Origin: Climacteris rufus
Taxonomy: Eukaryota > Chordata > Aves > Passeriformes > Climacteridae
Length of the DNA: 64,000 nucleotides
NCBI GenBank assembly: GCA_013398175.1
Contig: VZRZ01002089.1
Span: 1,268,203 to 1,332,202, forward strand
Reading direction: 5' to 3'
Under the pieces are notes generated by a model that saw only the letters and a program-made list of their open reading frames with translations, made no database searches and had not been told where the DNA came from. How positions within the stretch are numbered: the first letter of the stretch is position 1; every line of letters begins with the position of its first letter. Positions 23,710-35,786 of this stretch are shown here, piece by piece. The position numbers were made by a program, and so were the translations under genes.

Positions 23710-24755
23710 GAACACTGCTGTTTGAGGTTTTAATGGCTAAAGGGCAGCAGAAACCACAGGGCTCGCAAAGTATATGATGACATATTCTCAAGCATATGGT
23801 GTCCTTTCTGGATGTTCCTCTTGAGTTTTGCTCTGAAGAGGATTAAAGGAGAAGAAAACATATTTCCTTGGCTAAAATTCTGCTCACTCATAGGGAAAAA
23901 GACCAGAATTATATCCTTTCCCTACTGACAGAGCATCACAAACCCTACAGTGAGAAACTTGTGCCAAACATTGTTTCTATGAATAATAGATTGCAAATTT
24001 ATACTGGACAGCTGACACACAATACTTGGTAGGAACTCTGGATAGCAAATGTTACAAAACTAAAGAATAATTGAAGGAAGCTAGTAGTTACAGTTGTCTT
24101 TCAGAACTTCCTACTGGGGGTGGAAAACAGGAACTGGAGTCAGAAGGACCAGGGAAGCAATAAGGAATGAGGCAAGAGTGAAATAAAATGGTGTCCAAGA
24201 AAGAATCACATATGATGTCATGGCACACTGTAACCCTCTCTCTGTAGCCCCCCACTGCTGGGGTTTTAGTTGTGCATGTTAAGAGTCCAGCTTTGATATG
24301 CTCCAGCTGTGTAACCTTGACTCAGACTGCTGAGCCAGAGCTGTGAGACCGTCTGTACAGGGATAAGAAAAGTAAAAAATTACAGAGAGCGGTAGGACTG
24401 CTGATCTGCGATTGCTAGGAGATCAAGGATCCAACAGAGAAAATATCGACATGAAATGCTAGCATCTTAAGGAACAGAAATGAAAAGAAGGTAGCTGGAG
24501 ACTGGTCTAGTCAGGGATGGTCAGGAGCTGCCAGGCTGGGGTTGACCCATCAGTGCTGATGGAGTAGGAGGGAGGAGCAGCTCTGCCCCCAGGGTGGCTC
24601 TCGGGAGCTGTGGCCACCAATCCCTCACTCCTCATCAACATCTGCCTGGCTGGTGAGGGCTTTCCAGGTGCAGTCCTGGACTGTGAGCATACCTGTGCTT
24701 AACCTCATAGGTCACTAAATACCAGCTGTCTTTTATGTGCACTGGCCAATAAATA
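23710..24755 (+). other. Possible 3' UTR or unclassified sequence, locally GC-richer
   Basis: If the candidate exon at 23586-23709 is real, this is its 3' untranslated region. AATAAA-type signals lie near 24181 and 24747. The part 24530-24700 is noticeably richer in G and C than the surroundings and could be an unrecognised repeat. There is no independent evidence for transcription. Confidence 0.2.
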
Positions 24756-27029
24756 ATTGCTTTGTACCTCTGAGTTACCCATATTTTGATTGCAGAGTAT
24801 TTTTGTGCCAGGCTAATGATGCCCAAACAAACTGATTATAACAATATTTTGTAGAGGCAAAAAGGTGATTTTATTATTATGCTGGGAAGCCAACATGAAT
24901 ATTTGAGAAAGTAGTAGCTTAATAGGAAAGGAATATGATCTTGGAAAAAAGTGATTTACATTTCTAGAATTTAAAAAAAAAAAAATCTTCTAGCAGAAGG
25001 TGCAGCGTTCCTCGGATGAATGAAGAACCCTTTGCTGCATCCATACATCTAGCAGAGCTCTGATGCTCAGAGCTATATGACATTAAATCATGTCAAGCAG
25101 AAGCAAACAGCAATGGAAAAAAAATTATTGATGTTTTTAATTAGGTTGTCTTGAATTCTCATCTTCATTCTGAAAGAAAAGCGCTTATTTCAGTAAAAAT
25201 CAGGGCCAGCTTCTGTAGCAAGGAAACTGGCTGTACTCAAACTGAATTGGGCCCTAAATTTGTTGCTTGGCAAGAGCAGGAAAATATTTTGCTCTGGTGT
25301 CTGACTCCATTGGCAGTGGTGCTTGTTAATCACATAACCCATTACAATGCACTGTACAAGGAGGAATCTCAAAAACATCTTATTGCTGAGCTAAAGGCTA
25401 TAAAGTGCAGTCTTTTCTGCTAACCAGATTTGTGCTCTGTTGTGTTTAATGGTAGTAGTGCCAGTCTGTGATTACTCACAGGTGGGGACTAGAGACTGGC
25501 TGAGATCCCTCAGTGTGAGTGCAAGGAGGGGAGGACCTCAGAGCTCATGCTTTGAAGCAATATGTAGGCTAACTTAACACTGAGCAATAAAATTAAGACA
25601 ATAACATGGAAAAGGAAGGCTAAAAATGTTTAATTACTTTACCCTGATGAGCCTTCTCCTTTCCAAGTTGGCAAGCAGGAACTGGAACCTGCCAAACATG
25701 TTTTACTTTTAAATCTTTTATCCATTGGCAAATCTGCATATTTCATCAGACCTCATAAAGGTGTTTTACAGTTTTGTACAGTTTCCCAGCCAGTACATAC
25801 TTATGCATTCGTGCACACACACCTAGAGAATGGCTGCATACAGGGGCAACTCTGACTGTGGGGTGTGTGGGGGTCCATCCCCCACTGAATTTTGTAACTA
25901 GATAAAATCTCTCTGAATCATGCTTGCCCCTTTACTCAGCAGCTATAGCATCAGCAGCAGCAAGGCCAGCACCAAGCTGAGCTCTGCAGCCTGCTGGAGG
26001 AAGAACTGTGCACCCATGCATTCCTTTGAGGGAAGGAATTCCCTTACCTCAGCCCTGTCCAAACCTTCAGCTAGAAAGCTCAGGAATTATCCACATATAC
26101 AGGGGTTTTTTTTATGTTGGATGCTCCCTCTAAACACTAATCTAAGATCTTGTTTAATGTATAGCAGAGCATGTGAGTATCAACAATGTTGGAATACTGA
26201 CAATAATGAGTAAATGGAGAAGGGGCTTAGTCTCATAAAAAATAGATATCACATAGTGGAATCATAGGCCTGGCACAGCACTGCCTGACTGCTTTTCATC
26301 TGGGAGATGGGAATCACTACAGCTGTGTACAGTTTCATTTATATTGCTCAATTCCTGTCTTCCTTTCTAGTGCACAAACAACCCAACTAGCAAATAACTG
26401 ATATTTTTCATATATAACCATTCTATTGAGTGCAACTGATTTAAATTGGGGTATTGGTTAGTAAGCAATGTCTGGCAGTACCTGATGGCTGGTAGCTCAA
26501 TGGAGTGTGATCTTGTTCACATTGTTAAATTACTTTCAGTTACTTTTCCATTATTTTATTCAATGAGAAATAAATAGGGACACTAGCTGTTGTTCCGGGA
26601 ATAAGGTGTTTGAATCCCTTTTTTTTTGGGATGCCACAGATGAATGTCACTTCACCACTGAAGAGTTTGAGCCAACTTCCTAGAAGCATTTGTGTGCAGT
26701 CTGTCTGTTGCATACGTCTCTGGATGCACACCTCCACACAGTGTAGCATTGTCCAGATGTGTCAGCAATTTTTTGTATTACTGTTTTGACTGAAATGTGC
26801 TTTCATCATTACTATGCCCTGGCTGATCTGCAGAGAAAATAAGAAGTGTCACAGGCTGAAAAAAAGACCATAACTTAAAAATAAAAACAATGCACTTAGG
26901 AAGGCAGGCTCATGTATTTAGGGTATTTTTAATTTTCACAAAAGCTAATTATTTACTACCAATGTCTGGCTCAAAATAATCCTACAAAATTAATTGTTCC
27001 CAGTTTTAAACATTTGACAGTTACAAGTC
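24756..27029. other. AT-rich non-repeat DNA with no recognised feature
   Basis: No repeat family or exon recognised. Poly-A at about 24971-24984 is a simple repeat. The frames at 25151-25423 and 25920-26213 show no domain. Confidence 0.45.
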
Positions 27030-27118
27030 AAGATTAACAAATGGACCTTAGCGATAAAAATGGTCTTGCTTACCTTTAAAAGGTCCCTTCCAACTGAAAC
27101 TAAGATTCTATGCATATA
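27030..27118 (+). mobile_element. Very short CR1 3'-end remnant
   Basis: AAAAGGTCCCTTCCAACTGA followed by AGATTCTATGCATATAGAAT matches the last bases and terminal octamer-like repeat of CR1. About 40 bp is clear; the part to the left is too diverged to judge. Confidence 0.6.
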
Positions 27119-29171
27119 GAATTTATATCTAGTTTTGACACTATTTTTGTTTTTACCTTGTTTTAATACCATTCCTTTGCATATGCCAACAAATGACCAA
27201 TGTATATTACAATCATGTCAGTTCTGTATCCAATTTATTTTTCAGATAGTCAATGTGCTGAATCATACTTATCTTAGAGACCACATTTCTCTTCATTACC
27301 TGTCAACTGATTGTGCTCCATGGCAGCAGTGTGGTCAACAGAGTCCATGAAAAATGCATTCCTGTGGATTCCATTCCACAGCATATTAACTTCCTTAAGA
27401 CTATATCTTCTTAGCTAATAATAACCCACATGTTTCAGCCAGGTTCTATGTGTGGCAACATACTTTGCCTTTTATGGATTTTGAAAGACATTAATTTGCA
27501 TGTAAGAAAACACAAAACCTTGCCATGATTTCCAATGTATAGCATAAGGAACACTTGTAATCTATCATAGCTAAGATATCAATAAATCCTTATTCTAAAT
27601 TATATAGGTCAAACAGGAAAATTTGATATGTCACATGGTGTCCAAAAAGAAATAATTTTTTATAGAATCTTCAGTACTTCCAGGCTTGCATCTTATTTAA
27701 ACCAAGTAGAGTAAATGAGTAAATGTAATATTTTAATAATTGCAACATAATAAAACACACAGTTTTCATTTCTCCTTCTACCAATATTTATATCTTTTTA
27801 TCTGGTAGTTTAGAGACACTGTCATCCAAGGTGGTTTAGAGTGATTCAAGATTATATTTAAGACTTCTTCGTGAAAGATTTCTTTTGAGTTTTTCAGCTA
27901 CTGGCCCAACATTTGAGTTGGTCTCTATAGGGCCTCTGCATACCTGACAGTCCGATGCAGCTTAGGATATTGCAAGGGGCGTTAGGAGCTGTGTTTAGTT
28001 GACTGTATTGTCTGTTTTAGATAGATTTTTATAACATTGAACTTCAGCCATCGAAAGACAGGAGAAGGATTCAATTCAGTGTTGATACCTAAATTAGGTC
28101 TCTACTTCTGTCATGCATATGTATGATTTGTGTGCAGATATCTCCGACAATTTAGGAAACCTCAAATGGCACTAGATGTCATTTTGGCAATTGAATTAGT
28201 CAATCCAGTTGTCAGCATTCTTACTGAAGCCTAGTTGATAAGAAACATTTACCTACTAAGTTTGTTCTGCCCAATTTGAGTATCTGCTTTAGGTTTTTAT
28301 TAAATCTTTCTGAAGTCACGAAGATATGGAGAAAACCTATAAAATTAAGATCTTTTCAAATGTTCTAAATTTAAAATAAGTTTAAAGGTTTAAAGCAAAA
28401 TACTTAGGTTTTGGATAGTTTAAGACAGAAAAGATAAAAAGATAAAATACATCACAGGTGCTAAAGAGTTCAGTGTTTTATCACACATTAAAATAAGAGG
28501 AATCAAAAATCAAGGTAAAACATTACTTTTATTCTGAGCAATTAATTCCTCATTATACTAAACTCAACTGTTGACCTTAGCTACATGCAGAAAATTATAA
28601 CTTCTGAGAGCTCTGACATGTTTTGCCATTTCTCACTGCTGCAGAGTATGAGGTTATTGCCCTAGCTCTCTGTCCTAAGCAGGCAGTATACCTGTTTCTT
28701 ACTGCTTCAATTAATAACCTGGTATATGAACCCAAACAATTGCTAATTGCAATTACTTCTGGTCTGAGAACTGCAATGCCACATGTTGCCTATCTGTGTC
28801 CCTGCAGTAGGGTAACAAACAGTTGAGTATTGTAACCTCTTCATAAATTGCAACACAAATATAAAGATAACAGGTCAACCCGGGCAGACATCTCACTTAT
28901 GGAAAAAAAAAAAAAAAAAACAATTAAAAAAATACAAGCCATGAAAATCAAAGCAATGAAGGGCATGCATTTTTTTTTTCCATCTGAAGGATCACATAAA
29001 TTAAGTTCATACTGCTGAAGAACAAAGCAGATGGTAATAAATGCCAGATTGTCTTTAGAAATCTGGTGAGAAAGGCCATTCCCTAGTTCAAAACATTTAA
29101 ATCTGTAAGTCATACAGCTTTATCATACATCTAAATAACTATATGAAATAAGGAGTTTATATTTCATTAAA
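27119..29171. other. AT-rich non-repeat DNA; poly-A tract
   Basis: Nothing recognisable apart from a poly-A run at about 28902-28920 and a poly-T at about 28971-28979. Confidence 0.45.
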
Positions 29172-29523
29172 ACTGAGCGGAGACCTCATTGCAGTCTACA
29201 ATTTCCTTGTGAGGGATTCCTGATCTCTTCTCTGTGGTGGCCACTGACAGGACCTAAGGGAATGGCCTGAAGCTGTACTAGGGGAGGGAGGTTTAGGCTG
29301 GATATTAGAAAAAGGTTCTTCACCCAGAGGGTGGCTGGGCACTGGAACAGGCTCCCCAGGGAAGTGGTCACAGCACCAGCCTGACAGAGTTCAAGAGGTG
29401 TTTGGACAACATTCTCAAGCTCATGGTGTGCCTCCTGGGGATGGTGCTCTGCAGGGCCAGGAGTTGGACTGGATGATCCTAGTGGGCCTCTTCCAATTCA
29501 GCATACTCTGTGATTCTGTGATT
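29172..29523 (+). mobile_element. CR1 LINE, 5'-truncated 3' end, well preserved
   Basis: It runs from GCGGAGACCTCATTGCAGTC through GAGGTTTAGGCTGGATATTA, AGAAAAAGGTTCTTCACCC, GGAACAGGCTCCCCAGGGAA and GTTGGACTGGATGATCCTAG to the 3' repeat CTCTGTGATTCTGTGATT. The plus-strand CR1 3' terminus is intact. It belongs to the same general CR1 group as cluster copy 2. Confidence 0.95.
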
Positions 29524-31029
29524 AATAACTTGGTAAATTCACAGTGTCTGGGTCTGTTTTTTTCAAATGGGAATGCATTTGAAATTTTGATTTGCAGAAT
29601 GCTTGGAGACTTGTACCTTTCAATCCTATTCAGACTAAAGGAAATTTCAAGAAGATTTTAATTTTCGGTGAAACAGAAAATTTAATTTTAGACTGACTTG
29701 TTGAAATCTACACTTAAAATAATATTTATCATATTCTTACTATTGTGCTAAAAATCAAGACCTGTTTTCAGTTATTACATCCATGGAAGTCACATAAGCT
29801 CTTAAAAATAAAAATCTGTGCCTGCAGAATTTTCAGTCTAGCTACAGTAGCACCCTTTTCAGAAATAATATCACTAAATTAAAGTTTGACTGTCTTGCCA
29901 TGTTCTTGGAGTTTTATGCAATAATGTTCATTAAAGCCAAATGGAATAAAGAGGTGGCTTTATTAAAGACAGATGTCAGAAAACATACATGGAAAGCCCA
30001 GAAAGATGATGAGGACTTAATGAAACCTCTATCCTCTATTATAGTTATTGTCTAGTTTAAAATAACTTCAGTTGAGCAAAAGGACAAAACTACATTACTC
30101 AGCCTTCTGTTTTAGAAGAGTCTGTTATGCTGGTTATTAATTATGGCTAGTATAATAAACACGCCTGAAAGTAGCACCTCAGATAAATGATCAGACACAT
30201 GGAAAAAAGAATTGACCTGTTTAAATGTCAAGAAATCGCACATTTAATTAGTGAGCTTGTTATTTCTCACAAGGAAGATTATCAGATGACAGCATTCATA
30301 TTTTAATTAGGAGAGAATACCTTTGCATTCTTCCTCAGGCAGAATAGGAAATTTGTAATGCAAGCTGATTTTCTTTGTGAACTGTTCTGCTCTGACTGCA
30401 GGCCCAGACTCTCAAAGGCAAAACTGCACTGAAATAGATAGCATAGATACCTGAACAGCCTGGAGAACATTGGACAATTTATTTGACCTGAAGATGTATA
30501 GAAGACTATCCAATGGCCTCTTCTAGTCGAGGAGAAGTTGTGGTGTCTTAACAGAGTCATATTTTTGCCCATAAACCTATTTTGACTTCAGGTCTGTATA
30601 GTGTCCATATATTTCTTTGATCTTCTATTTTGATCATTTCAACTAACTAGCCATTCCCAACCAGAAGACTAATTCAGCACCCATTTATGGTCACTTTTGG
30701 TCCTTATGGTTTTAATTGTCTTTGATTCCAGCAGAATGAAATGGCTACACACTTCTCTCACCTCAGTAGCAACATCTGATCACTCTTTTTCTTTAGTCTC
30801 TCTGGCTTATGTTCTTAGCTCACTTCTGAGCTATGTGTCTGTTCAAGCAGCTAACAAGCATTGTAGCTGTTCCTTGTGACACTCGTTGATGGGCTTCACT
30901 TTGAAGACTAACTTCACTTTTGATTTTCAGTATGAAATTGAATATTCCATTCAATCTTTAATACACTAGGTAGCTTTGATAATGTTGCTCATAGTCTGTG
31001 ATTCTCATTGATCAATATTTCCTGTTTAA

Positions 31030-31051
31030 AATATATATATATATGTATATA
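31030..31051. repeat. (AT)n microsatellite
   Basis: An alternating A/T run of about 22 bases with one G interruption. Confidence 0.9.
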
Positions 31052-31526
31052 AAGCCCACCACATTATCCTGATGATAGTAGCCATAGTATCCTAGCAACA
31101 GCCTCCTTTTATGATGACTTTTTCAAAGGGCTAGTGTCCAGAATGCTTAAAATAGGCTTAATTCTCCATACAGTTTCTCTAACTTCATATTTTTTTTTTT
31201 TTTAATGCAAAATCTTCTTGATAAGGCTATTGTCACAAATAAAATGTAACAAACCCTACATTTTTAAATTTTTGTTGGTTTTCTTTTTTAAAGTCTGCAT
31301 TTTTATAGTAGTGTCGTAACAAGGAAAAATGGGAGTTCTTCTCTTAGAAAATCCCCCATAGTAAATTGATGAAGAGTTTTCTACAGAAATGATTTTCATA
31401 GGATGTGTGTTTTCTCTTCATTTGTCTTCATAACATAGATTGATTTTGTTTTTGAAAACTGAAAACCTTTTGGTGCTCCTCAAAGAGAGTAGGATGCCTC
31501 TGCTGTGCACTCTGTCTCTGCTCCAG

Positions 31527-31576
31527 GAACCTTCCACTCTGCCCAGGGGCACAGCTTCTAACAGAACATGCATCAG
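31527..31576 (+). other. Candidate small internal exon (50 bp)
   Basis: It is preceded by a good acceptor, CTCTGTCTCTGCTCCAG ending at 31526, and followed by a consensus donor CATCAG|GTAAGAG at 31577. In one frame it encodes 16 residues without a stop, and this frame would join in phase to the exon-like segment at 32574. There is no homology evidence. Such pairs of sites also arise by chance in AT/pyrimidine-rich introns. Confidence 0.22.
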
Positions 31577-32573
31577 GTAAGAGTCTGGGAGCCTAATTTG
31601 AGTTCAGACACCATCCCAACATGGGTGGTATGCTGGCACCTAACTGGCAGACAACTGAATCAGAAATTAGATCTAACCCTCTGACAAGCTAAGGAGAGAA
31701 TCAGAGCAGAAGGGTGGAGGAATACACTGTCAATAAGGAAACAGTGAAGTGGAACAGATAGTTGGAAAACAATCAGGGAAAATGGTTGATGTTATTATTC
31801 CCCAGCCATATGAAAAACAATAAAAATTATATTAATGCTATATTATCATCCTTATTTTAATTGTACATTTAGTGTATCACATAGATTCTCTTCTACCTTC
31901 TAGTTCTGTAAAATGTTGAAAATATGTATCTCTGTCAAGACTGGAAATAACTGCTATGGTTATCATGAGATGGGACTTTAATATTTAGTTATCTAGGAGT
32001 TTTAAATCTTTAGTCACAGAATGGCAGAAATCTAATCAAGCTAGACTTTGAGCCTTATTTGAATGTTTCATAGATAAAAGAATTAATAATATAAGGCATA
32101 TTAGCAATTCTACAATTAAATCTTTGTCATTGTTTTCTGTGTTAATTTTTTGACATCTCCTCTGTAAGAAAATAATTTGGGTTGGAACTTTTTAATTTGT
32201 TTAGTATGTGTCTATGTGTTGATTAGCACTCTTCCTCCTGCAATGCTGATTTTGCCAGCATTATTTAGAAATTAGTTATTTACCCATGGAATTTGTCAGC
32301 AAACTTGTACAGATAACTTCAGAGAAGAACAGTTAGAAAAACCCACTGCATGTATCATTGAGGAGTTGGGAAGGCAGAGACCTTCTGGTGATATCCCAAT
32401 GACTCCATGTAGCAGATTATAGAAATACAGCTTTTCATCAAAGTGAAAAATAGAAATGACAAGAATGCTAGTGCAGTGGAATCTTTTAAATACTTTATAC
32501 TTCTTAACTCATTTGCACACTCTTCATATGGTTTCTACATTTTCCTCTGATTTTGCCTTTCTTTCATCATTAG

Positions 32574-32671
32574 ACTATGATGTTCCTCTGGGAGATCCTA
32601 ACATTATAGCACTTCCTATGCTGTGGAGATATGCTGGGAAAATCAAGAAGAGAGCTGATGGGAAATGTTAA
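32574..32671 (+). other. Candidate terminal exon, partner of 31527-31576
   Basis: Acceptor-like TTTCTTTCATCATTAG ends at 32573. The frame reads YDVPLGDPNIIALPMLWRYA and continues to TAA at 32669-32671. The residue mix is protein-like but no family is recognised. Joined in phase to 31527-31576 it would give one uninterrupted frame. Confidence 0.22.
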
Positions 32672-32965
32672 GGAAGAGATCAAAGCCTCATAGTTTTTAT
32701 GGTCAAATAAGACTATTGGGATTGTTTACCCTGACCACTCCATAAAATAGCCATGGACACTTTAAGCCTGTTTTTCATCTGACTTAAAGCCTTTATGGGA
32801 GGACACTGCAGACAAATATTGGTCAGCTGTGGCAACTAACCCTGAGTCAACAGAATTGGACATAAATTAGTGAGGTTTAGAAAGAAGATGTAGGCAATGG
32901 CTGAGAATGATTTCTTGTGGCTATATTGCAGAAAATGTATGGTTTATATTCCAGCTATCTCCATT

Positions 32966-33304
32966 CACGTTAACTCATTAAAGTGTATAAATATCTAAAG
33001 GGAGGGTGTCATCAGGATATTTCCAGGCTCTTCCCAGTGGTGCCAACCAACAGAACAAGAGGCAAAGGGCAGAAACTGATGCACAGGGAGTTCCACCTGA
33101 ATATGAGGAAGAATATCTTTACTGTGGGAGTGACTGAACACTGGAACGAATTGCCCAGAGACGTTGTGGAGTCTCTCTCCTCAACCTCGAGATCTGTCTA
33201 AACACAATCCTGTGCAATGTGCTCTAGCATGACCCTGCTTGAGCAAGGAGATTGGAGCACATGACCCACTATGGTCCCTTCCAACCCAACCAGTTCTGCA
33301 ATTT
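32966..33304 (+). mobile_element. CR1 LINE, 5'-truncated 3' end
   Basis: GTATAAATATCTAAAGGGAG, CAGGGAGTTCCACCTGAATA, GAACACTGGAACGAATTGCC and GGTCCCTTCCAACCCAACCA follow in the order of the CR1 3' region on the plus strand. The short frame 32983-33201 is the remnant of the ORF2 C-terminus and is not a gene. Confidence 0.93.
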
Positions 33305-35560
33305 CCTTCAGACTTTATTCCTTTGATTTCAGAGGTTCAAGTTTCACTATCCTCCACACCCTGTAAAGAAAGAAGAAAATGTGAGACAATTTAATCTATA
33401 GAGACATATGTGTTTCTGCTGCACTGGGCAATAATAGAAGTTTACACTAAGATATCTTACTCAAAATATTTCATATTTTATTTCTGCCTGGATGCTATAC
33501 GATTTTAAGAAATAAAGGACAAAATAACAATCTTAAACAAAATAACAGTTCCTCCCTAAATTCTGTTAGGAAGTAAGATTAAAGAGAAATTAAGGTTTAT
33601 GAATCTTCTAAAATTTCTGTGAATCTCATTCTATAATGCTTAAGGGATAATGGTTCTGGTTTCTGTGGCCCACATCTCACAATCCCTTATCCAAGCCCCT
33701 TGTATGCTGAGCTTATGCACATAATAAATAATCAGTAGCAGGGTTAAATTGTGCAGTACTCCGTGTAAATTCCCCAGGCTCCCTTTTGTGGAATTCCTCT
33801 GTAGTTGACAACCTTACTGAAACAGAGAATGCATCTGCTGGCATACATGACTGCAACACCTGCTTTATCAGGATTTGTCCCTAAAGTGTCAATGGCCATA
33901 TTGCTTGTGTGAGAGGCAGAAAGATAACAACACTTAACCCACACAGCTGTAGGACCAATGAAAGTATAACAGGTTTCTCCTGCCAAACCAGAGGTCAAAT
34001 CTGAAAAATAGAAACAAAAATTTTTGTTCTTGAGTTCTACTGAGGAGGAATGCAAAAGCTTTGCAGGTCTGGAAAAATAGTTTAGGTGTGAAATGGGTGG
34101 CAAATTAAAAGTTTAAAGATCACAGTTTCCTAAATGCAGGAACCATGCTCACCAGAATGTTTTCTCTGATAAAAATACCCTCAGAATTAAGAAAGAACAA
34201 TACTCTCCTGAGGTCATGAGTGATAAGTCAAAAATGCCTGGATACAAGTAGATGATAGAAGGAGGGAAATAATTAAAACTACTGTGGAGGTATAAAATGT
34301 GTGCTTCTGTTTTATGGAAACAAGGAAAAGAACAAAACAAGGAAAGAACAAACTACTTAGCATTTACATGAAATTCTCAGTAAAACGAGGTTAAAGAAAG
34401 TATTATTTCTGCCTAAAAATATCTTTCATTTTGCAGATGGCTACTTTCCTATTTCCTGTCTTTCACCCATGTGGGAATAGGATAAATGGAAACTAAATGA
34501 AAAGTAATATAATGAAAACAACAAAAAAACTTGCCACAAAGTATTACTCTAGTTCACAATGTATTGTTTTATTGCCAGAAAGCTCTTAAAATTTTCAATG
34601 TGAAACAAAAATGTGACACATATAATTTATTACTATTCCACAGCTGTTATGAGAAATTAAAAACTACACAGGATTGAGCTACTCATGCTCTGATTTGAAA
34701 ATCACCAAAAAAGGTGTGATTTAGTTACTTATATAATCTCTACTGCTTTTCAGCCAATTCCTCCTGCTGTAGTTGATGTGAAACCTAGATGTTTCTAGTA
34801 GTGAGACACTGTAGAAAATAGAACACTGCTAACTCAGACATGCACAATATGAACTAGTCATTTTGTGTTATAGCTGCCTAAAGAGCAAAAAAAAAGTCTC
34901 AAAAAATCTTGTTCAAACTATTCCTAGGCTTCAGCTCAGATGAAAAAGGGTGATATTTTCTTTCTATCTATTTAGGTATTCCAATATACTTAGATTTTGC
35001 TGTCCTCCAAAATGTTGTCTCTGGTGAGTTTGATCCTAAAAACTCTTGGCTCAAGCATTGGTAATGACTGGTAAAAATAAAGCCTGCTATACTAAAGAAA
35101 ATGTTGGAAGACAAAGAACATGACTTCCAATGTCTAGGAAGAAAAGAAATGCCTCCAAAATAATAACTGTCTGAATATTCACTATGATACTGAGATGAGT
35201 GTGGAATGGTTTTTCACACAGCACATAATAGAACAAATGGCCCTCAGAAACTAAGCTATATCTGTGGCTAATTTATTTGCTTAAAAAAATTGAACACACT
35301 GTTGCTTTCATTCTTAATGGAACACGTGTTTCACAAAAGAACTCTACTGGCAACAACTTTTATGTAACATTAATGTTTTGCAAAAGTAGCATATTAGGGC
35401 ATAAATGCATTGCTAATAAACAGCAATGTAGTAAATGTTTTGTGTGCACACTGAAAGAGAAAAGTTATATGTAAAGAAGAAAATAAATCTACCATGAGTG
35501 TTTTCAAATTTAATCAGGTCAAGAGTCTTAGTATGTTTGAGTTTGGGTGCATCAAAATGA
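33305..35560. other. AT-rich non-repeat DNA with one exon-like segment
   Basis: No transposon was recognised. A possible minus-strand exon (33818-34000) is listed separately. Confidence 0.45.
33818..34000 (-). CDS. Candidate internal coding exon, cysteine-rich, protein unknown
   Basis: On the minus strand a pyrimidine-rich acceptor (TTTTTGTTTCTATTTTTCAG) ends at 34001. The segment ends at a donor-like TTTCA|GTAAGG at 33817. The enclosed 183 bp is open in one frame and enters and leaves in the same phase (1-1), as is common for modules of extracellular proteins. The peptide includes GLAGETCYTFIGPTAVWVKC and DKAGVAVMYASRCILCF, with five cysteines in about 60 residues. I recognise no domain. 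The same frame is open beyond both proposed splice sites (34103 to 33744), so a longer exon, a retrocopy or chance are alternatives. Neighbouring exons were not found. Confidence 0.28.
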
Positions 35561-35745
35561 AAGAGTGAGTTCAGTGGCTAGAATACAGAATTAAGAATCA
35601 GTATTCCTAGGTGTTATTCTCTGGTGCTTACTTGTTGTGTGACTTTGGGCAAATCATTTGAGAGTTTTGTGCCTAAGGTTGTTCATTTTTCAAATGATAT
35701 ATTTGCATGATTTATGAGAACGTTGTAAGGCTCAATTCCCAGAAT
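35561..35745 (+). mobile_element. MIR/CORE-SINE-like relic
   Basis: The order GTTCAGTGGCTAGAATACAG, then a TATTCCTAGGTGTTATTCTC block, then GTTGTGTGACTTTGGGCAAA, then TTTTGTGCCTAAGGTTGTTC follows the tRNA-derived and core parts of MIR-type SINEs. The conserved core phrase is TGTGTGAC(C/T)TTGGGCAA. These elements predate the amniote radiation, so strong divergence is expected. Confidence 0.75.
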
Positions 35746-35786
35746 ATTTGCAGGGAAAGGTACAGACTGAGAGATGCTAGAAATGT

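Larger units (their letters stand above)
29524..32965. other. AT-rich non-repeat DNA with simple repeats and weak exon candidates
   Basis: It contains an (AT)n run at 31030-31051 and a poly-T at about 31190-31203. Two short exon-like segments at 31527-31576 and 32574-32671 are listed separately. No transposon was recognised. Confidence 0.45.
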
